From assembly GCA_004293915.1 (NCBI GenBank), contig RDZG01000092.1, positions 1 to 50,601 of the forward strand: 50,601 nt of DNA, written 5' to 3'. The translations under genes were made by a program, and so were the position numbers. Within the stretch, counting starts at the first letter, position 1. Every line of letters begins with the position of its first letter. Positions 44,763 through 50,601 of the stretch are shown one piece after another. Source of the stretch: Bacteroidota bacterium (GTDB lineage: Bacteria > Bacteroidota > Bacteroidia > Cytophagales > UBA9547). The notes below the pieces were generated by a model. It searched no databases. It was not told where the DNA came from and worked only from the letters and a program-made list of their open reading frames with translations.

Positions 44763-47501
44763 ATGTCTGAAATTTCAAAAATATACGACCCCTCAAATAT
44801 CGAAAACAAATGGTATAGCTATTGGCTACAACATAATTTTTTTCATTCAGAACCTAATCCAAATAAAAAGCCATATACCATTGTGATTCCTCCACCAAAT
44901 GTAACTGGAGTGCTTCACATGGGACACATGCTCAACAACACCATTCAAGATGTGTTGATTCGAAGAAAAAGAATGCAAGGATTTGAAGCCTGCTGGGTTC
45001 CTGGTACCGATCATGCTTCTATAGCTACCGAAGCCAAAGTAGTGGCTATGTTGAAAGAAAAAGGCATTAACAAAAAAGACCTTTCAAGAGAAGATTTTTT
45101 GAAATATGCTTGGGAATGGAAAGAAAAATATGGTGGAATTATTCTTGAACAACTCAAAAAGTTAGGTGCAAGTTGCGATTGGGAACGAACTCGCTTCACT
45201 ATGGAAGAACCTCTTTCAGAAGCTGTTATTGATGTTTTTATTGATTTGTATAATAAAGGGCTTATATACAGAGGTGCTAGAATGGTAAACTGGGATCCGC
45301 AAGGACTTACTGCCGTTTCCGATGAAGAAGTAATATATAAGGAAGTTAATTCTAAATTGTATTATATTAAATATTACAGTTCCCCTCCCCAAGGGGAGGG
45401 GTTAGGGGTGGGGCTTAATGGAATCACAATTGCTACTACTCGTCCAGAAACTATCATGGCAGATGTGGCTATATGTGTAAATCCAAATGATGAGCGTTAT
45501 AAAAACTTGATTGGCAAAAAAGTTCTTATTCCTTTAATCAATAAAAAAATACCTGTGATTGCTGATGAATATGTTGATATTGAATTTGGTACAGGATGCC
45601 TTAAAATCACCCCAGCACATGATATAAATGACTACAATATAGGCTTAAAACATAAATTAGAAGTCATTGATATTCTTAATCCAAATGGAACATTAAACGA
45701 AAAAGCACAAATTTATGTAGGCGAAGACCGTTTCGTAGCTCGCAAAAAAATAGCCAAAGAATTGGAAGAAAAAGGCTATTTGATAGAAGCCAAAGACATG
45801 GTAAACAAAGTAGGCACATCTGAACGCACAGGTGCGGTGATTGAACCTCGAATTTCTACTCAATGGTTTTGCTCGATGAAAGAAATGGCAAAACCTGCTT
45901 TGGAAAATGTGCTAAATGGAAATATAAAATTGCATCCTAATAAGTTTATCAATACATACAAACATTGGATGGAAAACGTACAAGATTGGTGTATCTCTCG
46001 CCAATTGTGGTGGGGACAGCAAATTCCAGCTTGGTATTTACCAAATGGAGATTTTGTAGTTGCGAAAACAAAAGATGAAGCATTTAATAAATTGAAAATT
46101 GATAATATAGAATTGAGATTAGAGGATGTTTTACAAGATGAAGATGTTTTAGACACTTGGTTTTCTTCTTGGTTGTGGCCTATTTCGGTGTTCAGCCCCC
46201 TAGCCCCCGAAGGGGGAACTGCTGAACCAGCATCAGGCAAGGGTATTGTAAATGGTAAAATCTCCCCCATCGGGGGTTGGGGGGCATATTATTACCCAAC
46301 ACAAGACCTAGTAACTGCCCCTGAAATTCTTTTTTTCTGGGTGGCACGCATGATTATGGCTGGGTATGAATTTAAAGGCGATTTACCTTTTTCAAATGTA
46401 TATCTTACAGGAATTGTAAGAGACAAGCAAGGCAGAAAAATGAGTAAATCTTTAGGAAATTCGCCAGATCCTATTGAATTAATAGAGAAATTTAGTGCTG
46501 ATGGTGTGCGTGTGGGTATGTTATATGCTTCTCCTGCTGGAAACGATTTGCTTTTTGATGAAAAATATTGCGAACAAGGAAGAAATTTTGCCAATAAACT
46601 TTGGAATGCTTTTAGATTAATTAATGGGTGGGAAGTAGTAAGTTCCCCTCCCCTTGGGGAGGGGCTAGGGGTGGGGTTAAATTCTCCACATTCTAGTATT
46701 TCTGCAGAATGGTTCAATCATAAATTCAACCAAAAACTTGCAGAAATTGAAGATAATTATGATAAATATCGCATTTCGGATGCTTTAAAAGGTGTTTATT
46801 CGTTGGTTTGGGATGATTTTTGTGCTTGGTATCTCGAAATGATAAAACCAGAATTTGGAAAACCCATTGATAAAACAACTTTTGATCAAACGATAGTTTA
46901 CTTTGAAAAAATACTAAAAATTGTTCATCCTTTTATGCCATTTATTACCGAAGAAATTTGGCATGAAATTGCAAACAGAAATCAAAAAGACTGTATAATC
47001 GTAGCCGAATATCCAGTTTTAGAGCCTTATAATCAATCGTTTATAGATTATTCTGATAAGATTTTAGAAATTATTTCGCAAGTTCGGAATTTCAGAAGTA
47101 GCAAAGGACTTTCTCCAAAAGTTGCTTTGAAATTGGTTGCAAAATCAATTCAAACAGATGCACTACTCGATTATGTTTCTCAATTTGAAACTATCATAAA
47201 AAAGTTAGTAAATATTTCTGAAATCACTATTTCAAAAGATGCACTTTCAAATTCAAATTTTATAGTTGGCAGTTTAGAATTTCATATTCCGCTCGAAGGA
47301 AAAGTAGATGCAGAAAAAGAAAAAGCCGAAACGCAAAAGGAAATAGATTATTTGATTGGATTTCTAAAATCGGTTGATGCAAAATTATCTAATGAAAAAT
47401 TTGTGGCAAATGCCAAACCCGAAGTTTTGGCAAACGAACAAAAAAAGAAAGCAGATGCCGAAGCAAAATTGTTATCTTTGCAAAAATTTAATGTTGTTTA
47501 A
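44763..47501 (+). CDS. valS: Valyl-tRNA synthetase with three in-frame palindromic insertions
   Basis: ValRS charges tRNA(Val). The 912-aa product has PPPNVTGVLHMGHML (HIGH motif, residues 39-53), the editing-domain segment ATTRPETIMAD, VQDWCISRQLWWGQQIPAWY, DTWFSSWLWP, GRKMSKSLGNSPDP (KMSKS), the anticodon-binding domain and a C-terminal coiled coil (KAETQKEIDYLIGFLKS). Three stretches are foreign: SSPPQGEGLGVGLN at about 206-219, SPLAPEGGTAEPASG through SPIGGWG at about 478-508, and SSPPLGEGLGVGLN at about 627-640. All lie between conserved blocks, in frame and GC-rich. The start at 44763 (MSEISKIYDPSNIE) is the usual one. Confidence 0.96.
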   Translation: MSEISKIYDPSNIENKWYSYWLQHNFFHSEPNPNKKPYTIVIPPPNVTGVLHMGHMLNNTIQDVLIRRKRMQGFEACWVPGTDHASIATEAKVVAMLKEKGINKKDLSREDFLKYAWEWKEKYGGIILEQLKKLGASCDWERTRFTMEEPLSEAVIDVFIDLYNKGLIYRGARMVNWDPQGLTAVSDEEVIYKEVNSKLYYIKYYSSPPQGEGLGVGLNGITIATTRPETIMADVAICVNPNDERYKNLIGKKVLIPLINKKIPVIADEYVDIEFGTGCLKITPAHDINDYNIGLKHKLEVIDILNPNGTLNEKAQIYVGEDRFVARKKIAKELEEKGYLIEAKDMVNKVGTSERTGAVIEPRISTQWFCSMKEMAKPALENVLNGNIKLHPNKFINTYKHWMENVQDWCISRQLWWGQQIPAWYLPNGDFVVAKTKDEAFNKLKIDNIELRLEDVLQDEDVLDTWFSSWLWPISVFSPLAPEGGTAEPASGKGIVNGKISPIGGWGAYYYPTQDLVTAPEILFFWVARMIMAGYEFKGDLPFSNVYLTGIVRDKQGRKMSKSLGNSPDPIELIEKFSADGVRVGMLYASPAGNDLLFDEKYCEQGRNFANKLWNAFRLINGWEVVSSPPLGEGLGVGLNSPHSSISAEWFNHKFNQKLAEIEDNYDKYRISDALKGVYSLVWDDFCAWYLEMIKPEFGKPIDKTTFDQTIVYFEKILKIVHPFMPFITEEIWHEIANRNQKDCIIVAEYPVLEPYNQSFIDYSDKILEIISQVRNFRSSKGLSPKVALKLVAKSIQTDALLDYVSQFETIIKKLVNISEITISKDALSNSNFIVGSLEFHIPLEGKVDAEKEKAETQKEIDYLIGFLKSVDAKLSNEKFVANAKPEVLANEQKKKADAEAKLLSLQKFNVV
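45381..45416. repeat. GC-rich palindromic element 1 inside valS
   Basis: CCCCTCCCC-AA-GGGGAGGGG is a perfect palindrome (45382-45401), followed by TTAGGGGTGGGG. It is a near-copy of element 3 at 46644-46677 and stands out from the AT-rich gene. It encodes SPPQGEGLGVG in the ValRS frame, just before the editing domain. Confidence 0.9.
46194..46285. repeat. Composite palindromic element 2 inside valS
   Basis: Two inverted copies of a second GC-rich motif, with CCCCCGAAGGGGG at the left (46194-46217) and CCCCCATCGGGGG at the right (46263-46285), flank a 45-bp spacer. The arms match at about 20 of 24 positions. Translation stays in frame as an insertion of about 30 residues between the conserved WPISVF and YYYPT segments of ValRS. 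Confidence 0.85.
46644..46677. repeat. GC-rich palindromic element 3 inside valS
   Basis: CCCCTCCCC-TT-GGGGAGGGG is a perfect palindrome (46645-46664), followed by CTAGGGGTGGGG. It is nearly identical to element 1, has the same orientation and is read in the same frame. It encodes SPPLGEGLGVG between the catalytic and anticodon-binding parts. Confidence 0.9.
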
Positions 47502-47517
47502 ATTAAGAATAAAACAT

Positions 47518-48669
47518 ATGAAATTCAAGAACTCTTTATTTATTTCTGTAGTATTTTTTTTGTTTTTTTCATGTACAAAAAAAAATGACTATTACTTTAA
47601 GAAATTTTTTAAAAATACTATTTCACTAGATCAAAATGCAATAAATACATTAGATGATTCAATAGCTTTTGTAAAAGGAAACTCAATAGGAGATACATTA
47701 AAATCTTATTTTTCTGCAAACCCTAAAGTTGTAATCTTTAATTCTTATTTTAAGACTAAAAATTCACTAGTTGTACATTTTTATGATGTTACTTCTAAGT
47801 TAATCAGTTTAGATTCTAATGGAAAGAAGTTAGATATGATTGATTTAACAGGAATTAAAAATGAAACTGTTTTTGAAAGCGATTCAACAATTGCTTCAAA
47901 TTTAGATTTTTATATTCATATTGATTCTAATATTACATTTTTAAGGTATCATATTGATAAAAATAATCTTGAAAAAGTTTTATTTAGAGAACTATTTAGA
48001 TTCAGGTATTCTAAAGGTAGATTTATTCGGGATTCTGATACATTAATTAATGTTATATCAGAACAAAAAGCATATTTTCGAGAATATTTTAATGAAAAAA
48101 TGAATAAAATAGATACTATTTACAACTTACGATTGCCATTAAATGAGGATTCATTAGTTTTGAAGAAATCAGCTATTGTTACTAATGAAGACTATAAGAT
48201 GTTAAGAATTCACAGTAATTTTATACCTATACCAGATTTTTGTAATTATGACGATATTAAACCTGGTACATTCGATTATTCTAGATCAATAGAAAATAGT
48301 AAAAGAAGAAATGAAACCTATTGTGAAAGTGATTTTGAAACTGCCCCATGGAATTTCTATTTTATTTATAGAGAGCTATATATAAATGAAACATCTAAAT
48401 ATTATATTATGCTTCGTCATGAAGAAAATAACGAAGACCATGCATATTTACTTTTTTCTTTTGATAGCTCATATATTCCTAAAAATATTTTATTATTAGA
48501 AAAATCATTTCGTAAAGATAAATTTTTTAATTTTAATATTGATACAAATGCAGTTGTGAAAATATTAAAATATTCAAATGGTGGAATTGAAAAAAAAGAA
48601 TTTAAAAAATTTCAACTCGGAAAAAATGGTAACATAACCGAAATAATAGAAGATGAAATTTATGAATAA
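47518..48669 (+). CDS. Lipoprotein of unknown function
   Basis: The 383-aa product has a lipoprotein signal peptide: MKFKNSLFISVVFFLFFSC, with the lipobox Cys19 followed by TKKND. The ATG at 47518 is preferred because it places this signal at the N terminus; upstream in-frame starts lie inside valS. The remainder is hydrophilic and strand-rich, with no family recognised (segments such as FRYSKGRFIRDSDTLINVIS and ETAPWNFYFIYRELYIN). It follows valS by 16 bp and ends 43 bp before a terminator, so it may share the valS transcript. Confidence 0.75.
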   Translation: MKFKNSLFISVVFFLFFSCTKKNDYYFKKFFKNTISLDQNAINTLDDSIAFVKGNSIGDTLKSYFSANPKVVIFNSYFKTKNSLVVHFYDVTSKLISLDSNGKKLDMIDLTGIKNETVFESDSTIASNLDFYIHIDSNITFLRYHIDKNNLEKVLFRELFRFRYSKGRFIRDSDTLINVISEQKAYFREYFNEKMNKIDTIYNLRLPLNEDSLVLKKSAIVTNEDYKMLRIHSNFIPIPDFCNYDDIKPGTFDYSRSIENSKRRNETYCESDFETAPWNFYFIYRELYINETSKYYIMLRHEENNEDHAYLLFSFDSSYIPKNILLLEKSFRKDKFFNFNIDTNAVVKILKYSNGGIEKKEFKKFQLGKNGNITEIIEDEIYE

Positions 48670-48712
48670 TTCTGCTTCGATTTATTTTTGTAGTTGACTA
48701 AAGTTAGTAAAT

Positions 48713-48744
48713 AAAAAAAGTCCCTTTTTCAAGGGACTTTTTTT
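48713..48744. terminator. Bidirectional terminator after the lipoprotein gene
   Basis: The stem AAAAAAAGTCCCTT pairs with AAGGGACTTTTTTT around TTTC. It lies just outside the predicted IS110 boundary at about 48755, so it belongs to the host chromosome. Confidence 0.9.
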
Positions 48745-48768
48745 TATTTTGCCTTTGATTTCTATGGT

Positions 48769-49776
48769 TTATGCAACTAATCTTGTATAATTTTTTTCAT
48801 ATTTTCGATTTTGGTTTACACAGGCGAAAATATGTAGTATCAGTTTGTTACGCACCGCATTGATGACAAGCATTTTGTTTTTCTTTTCTTCATTTACTTT
48901 TCGATCATAGTATTTTTTCATATCAGGATTATAAGTTATGGCTGTGAGTGCAGACATATGCAATAATGTTTTTACTTTCTTGTTTGCCATGTGCGAGACT
49001 CGTGCTTTTCCCTTAAACAAACCCGACTCTTTTGTGAAGGGGGCTACCCCTGCATAACAAGCGAATTTTTTAGGGTCTTTAATGTCTTTGAACTCGTTTG
49101 TGGTTATCAGTATTTGTGTGGCAGTTACTGTACCAACTCCATTCACAGAAGTAATGAGACCAAATAATCGCTTGAGTTCTTCATCTGACTCAATGAGTGC
49201 ATCAATGGCATCATTTACTTTTTTCAGATCGGCTTCTATACTATTTAAAGTCCGTTGACAAATCGTTTGGGCTTCGTTGGCAATACTTCTGCTCACAAAG
49301 CCATTACTTTCTTTCAAGGGTGTTTTTAACTGCTTTTGAGCCTCCAATAATCTAGATCGTGTTGCAGCTAGATAAGCCAATTTCTGAATTACTTCTCGCT
49401 TTGGTTGCCATAAACGCAATTCCTCACGGTTTTTATTGGCATATTCAGCAATACGCATAGCATCAACTTTGTCGTTTTTACCTCTGATATTACCCAATGA
49501 GTTTTTGATGTGCGTAGCAGCTTCTAAACAAGAATTAGCCTTCTTTTTATGCAGATACACCAGCAAATGATTGTTGTAGATACCTGTATGCTCCATACAA
49601 AACACCGCTTTCGCTAGATCAAATTCAGGTTGCTTTTTAAGCTCATTAACAAAGTCTTTAATAGCATTTGGTTCATTTGCTATCTCTTTGTGAAATAAGA
49701 ACTCTTTACCTCGCATTACTGCAAAGTCTAATTCGTTTTTTGATACATCGCAACCGATAAAATAAGTAAATTCCAT
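48769..49776 (-). CDS. IS110-family transposase (DEDD RuvC-like, serine C-terminal domain)
   Basis: The 335-aa recombinase is apparently intact. The N-terminal RuvC-like domain has YFIGCDVSKNELDFAV (Asp at residue 9), VFCMEHTGIYN (Glu near residue 63), and NDKVDAMRIAEYA (the final Asp pair near 100-103). A coiled-coil region spans about 130-200. The C-terminal Tnp20 domain has VNGVGTVTATQILI and ACYAGVAPFTKESGLFKGKAR with the catalytic Ser in SGLFKG, then LLHMSALTAI. The family uses a bridge RNA to choose target and donor; a candidate lies directly upstream (49823-49987). The start is ATG at 49776. Confidence 0.96.
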   Translation of the reverse strand: MEFTYFIGCDVSKNELDFAVMRGKEFLFHKEIANEPNAIKDFVNELKKQPEFDLAKAVFCMEHTGIYNNHLLVYLHKKKANSCLEAATHIKNSLGNIRGKNDKVDAMRIAEYANKNREELRLWQPKREVIQKLAYLAATRSRLLEAQKQLKTPLKESNGFVSRSIANEAQTICQRTLNSIEADLKKVNDAIDALIESDEELKRLFGLITSVNGVGTVTATQILITTNEFKDIKDPKKFACYAGVAPFTKESGLFKGKARVSHMANKKVKTLLHMSALTAITYNPDMKKYYDRKVNEEKKNKMLVINAVRNKLILHIFACVNQNRKYEKNYTRLVA

Positions 49777-49822
49777 ATCTTTGCATGGTTTATGAGTGAA
49801 ATTATAAACAAAAAGTTAGCAC

Positions 49823-49987
49823 GTTTTAAACACCATCAATACCTTACTAATGAGCCTATAAACTCTAATTTCTATTTGATGCCATAGTTTAAAACAAACG
49901 GTAAAGGATTAAATCAAAGGATAAGCCATATGCTTAGTTGGTGTTAATACTCGCCTTTACCGTTGCTTACTTTTCCACAATTGTGGA
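49823..49987 (-). ncRNA. Candidate IS110 bridge RNA
   Basis: The non-coding end upstream of the transposase folds, reading in the transposase direction, as a small palindrome (TCCACAATTGTGGA, 49987-49974). Two stem-loops follow: one closed by AACGGTAAAGG/CCTTTACCGTT (49964-49897) and one closed by GTTTTAAAC/GTTTAAAAC (49895-49823). In the first, the 3' inner strand CCTTTGATTT is complementary to the top strand at the transposase-distal junction (48752-48761). In the second, the 5' inner strand ATAGAAAT equals the element end (48758-48765), and the 3' inner strand TATTGAT pairs with the other end (50022-50028). This order and strand use is that of target- and donor-binding loops. Confidence 0.65.
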
Positions 49988-50081
49988 TAATTCTAAAAGA
50001 AAAAAGAAGCAAAAAAGAAAATATTGATAATAATATTAATAGTTTTACTTCTTAGTTTAATACAATGATGTAAACCTAAAG

Positions 50082-50100
50082 GTTGGTGTTCTTCACCAAC
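50082..50100. repeat. REP-like hairpin upstream of RAYT remnant
   Basis: GTTGGTG and CACCAAC close a 5-nt loop (TTCTT). A very similar hairpin occurs 86 bp further on in the same orientation. Such pairs usually accompany REP-associated tyrosine transposases. Confidence 0.65.
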
Positions 50101-50167
50101 AAACCTACTAAACTTAATTCTATAATTTGCTATATTTTTATAACAGATTTCATGTTTTTTGCCTTTA

Positions 50168-50186
50168 TTGGTGTTCATTTCACCAA
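50168..50186. repeat. Second REP-like hairpin
   Basis: TTGGTG and CACCAA close a 7-nt loop beginning TTCA. It shares TTGGTGTTC and CACCAACAAA with the hairpin at 50082 and lies 26 bp before the RAYT remnant. Confidence 0.6.
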
Positions 50187-50211
50187 CAAAACTTTTATAT
50201 CTTTGCAATTA

Positions 50212-50601
50212 GATGCAAATCATTGTAGAATATCCATACTTTTTTACTGCCACTATACTAGAATGGAAGCATTTATTAAGATATTATTGTAAGTAGCTTG
50301 GCATATATGGCAGAGAACAACAGAATGAAAATATTTGCATTTGTTATCATGAGCAATCATATTCATGTTATATGGCAAAATATACCGCCATATAATCAAA
50401 AGGAAAATCAATTATCGTTTATGAAATTTACAGCTCAAATGATATTAAAAGAATTAAGGAATAATCATCAAGAAGTATTGAAGCATTTTTGAAGTAAATC
50501 TTAAAGATAGAAAATATCAAATTTGGGAAAGAAACCCATTAAGTATTGAACTAAGAAGCAAGCATGTAAGTGAACAAAAGCTTACGTATATCCACGAAAA
50601 T
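50212..50601 (+). pseudogene. Frameshifted REP-associated (IS200-like, Y1) transposase, cut by window end
   Basis: Three pieces in different frames make up one RAYT-like protein. The first (from 50212) reads MQIIVEYPYFFTATILEWKH. The second reads SLAYMAENNRMKIF then AFVIMSNHIHVIWQ, which carries the HxH metal site of HUH/Y1 transposases. The third (from 50491) reads EVNLKDRKYQIWERNPLSIE up to the window edge. The first break loses several residues near 50280. The second is one extra T in the T5 run near 50486-50490. The upstream REP-like hairpins fit this family. It is inactive as read; the rest of the gene lies beyond the window. Confidence 0.8.

Larger units (their letters stand above)
48755..50028 (-). 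mobile_element. IS110-family insertion sequence, about 1.27 kb
   Basis: The element has a DEDD transposase and a long upstream non-coding end. Ends were placed by matches between the candidate bridge RNA and flanking sequence. On the element's top (minus) strand the transposase-distal end is ATAGAAATCAA at 48755-48765, and the other end begins ATCAATATTTTC at 50028. Both share ATCAA, within which the exchange point would lie. There are no terminal inverted repeats, as usual for this family. Boundaries are inferred, not confirmed by an empty site. Confidence 0.65.

Noticed and set aside
47374-47517. Upstream extension of the lipoprotein gene inside valS
   Set aside because: A start there would bury the lipoprotein signal peptide 48 residues into the protein; the ATG at 47518 fits.
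49993-50208. A 71-codon minus-strand frame across the IS110 boundary
   Set aside because: It spans the predicted element end and both hairpins; composition and position are those of chance.
50083-50292. A 69-codon frame with hydrophobic residues upstream of the RAYT remnant
   Set aside because: It runs through both REP-like hairpins and out of frame into the transposase remnant, and has no family resemblance.
1-50601. tRNA, rRNA, tmRNA and riboswitch genes
   Set aside because: Gaps between genes were scanned by eye for tRNA-like T-loops and known motifs and none was convincing; a covariance search could still find a small RNA.

Overview
The window is a strongly AT-rich chromosomal segment from a member of the Bacteroidota. 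The lineage call rests on several features seen together: type IX secretion genes (a type-B sorted PKD-domain giant, PorP/SprF, a PorE-like OmpA protein), a DUF3276 PUR-alpha-like protein, Bacteroidota-style -7 boxes (TAnnTTTG), few Shine-Dalgarno sequences, a Porin_10-like outer-membrane protein, and a type VI-B CRISPR system. Species and genus cannot be named from the sequence.

Layout. 1-1085: a rearranged 5' copy of purC bounded by a 57-bp perfect inverted repeat, a third copy of the purC upstream region and a hairpin element, followed by intact purC and a STAS protein. 2.3-10 kb: a T9SS/gliding cassette. 10.2-15.0 kb: a 20-repeat CRISPR array and cas13b (1150 aa, both HEPN motifs intact) on the minus strand, with no csx27, csx28, cas1 or cas2 beside them. 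15.2-21.2 kb: rsmA, an unrecognised two-part protein, gatB (with an internal deletion), VF530, mdh, a small protein and an orphan CdiA-CT-like nuclease. 21.4-25.3 kb: cell elongation and wall genes (mrdA, rodA, rlpA). 25.3-31 kb: DUF3276, ychF, an isolated cas6, a peroxiredoxin-like protein, ferritin, small unknowns and a methyltransferase. 31-39 kb: argB, lpxK, a porin, a TSP3-OmpA protein, an Lrp regulator, a UbiA prenyltransferase and purN. 39-44.7 kb: a surface-polysaccharide cluster (flippase, glycosyltransferase, DegT aminotransferase, methyltransferase), lgt and a hexapeptide transferase. 44.7-48.7 kb: valS carrying three GC-rich palindromic insertions in frame, and a lipoprotein. 48.7-50.6 kb: an IS110 element with a candidate bridge RNA, then REP-like hairpins and a broken RAYT/IS200-like transposase.

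How it works together. Much of the window is housekeeping: purines (purC, purN), arginine (argB), lipid A (lpxK), lipoprotein maturation (lgt), wall elongation (mrdA-rodA), translation (valS, gatB, rsmA, ychF) and the TCA cycle (mdh). Surface functions are over-represented. The accessory layer is the RNA-targeting Cas13b locus, an orphan Cas6, an orphan toxin-like nuclease and several mobile or palindromic elements.

Most interesting points: (1) the minimal VI-B locus, whose repeats change in blocks along the array like a dated record; (2) an IS110 upstream non-coding region folding as two adjacent stem-loops whose inner strands match the element's two ends and its right flank in the positions expected for a bridge RNA; (3) three palindromic elements spliced in frame into valS, two of them read in the same frame; (4) a 27-residue in-frame loss in gatB; (5) the purC duplication with a perfect 57-bp inverted repeat.
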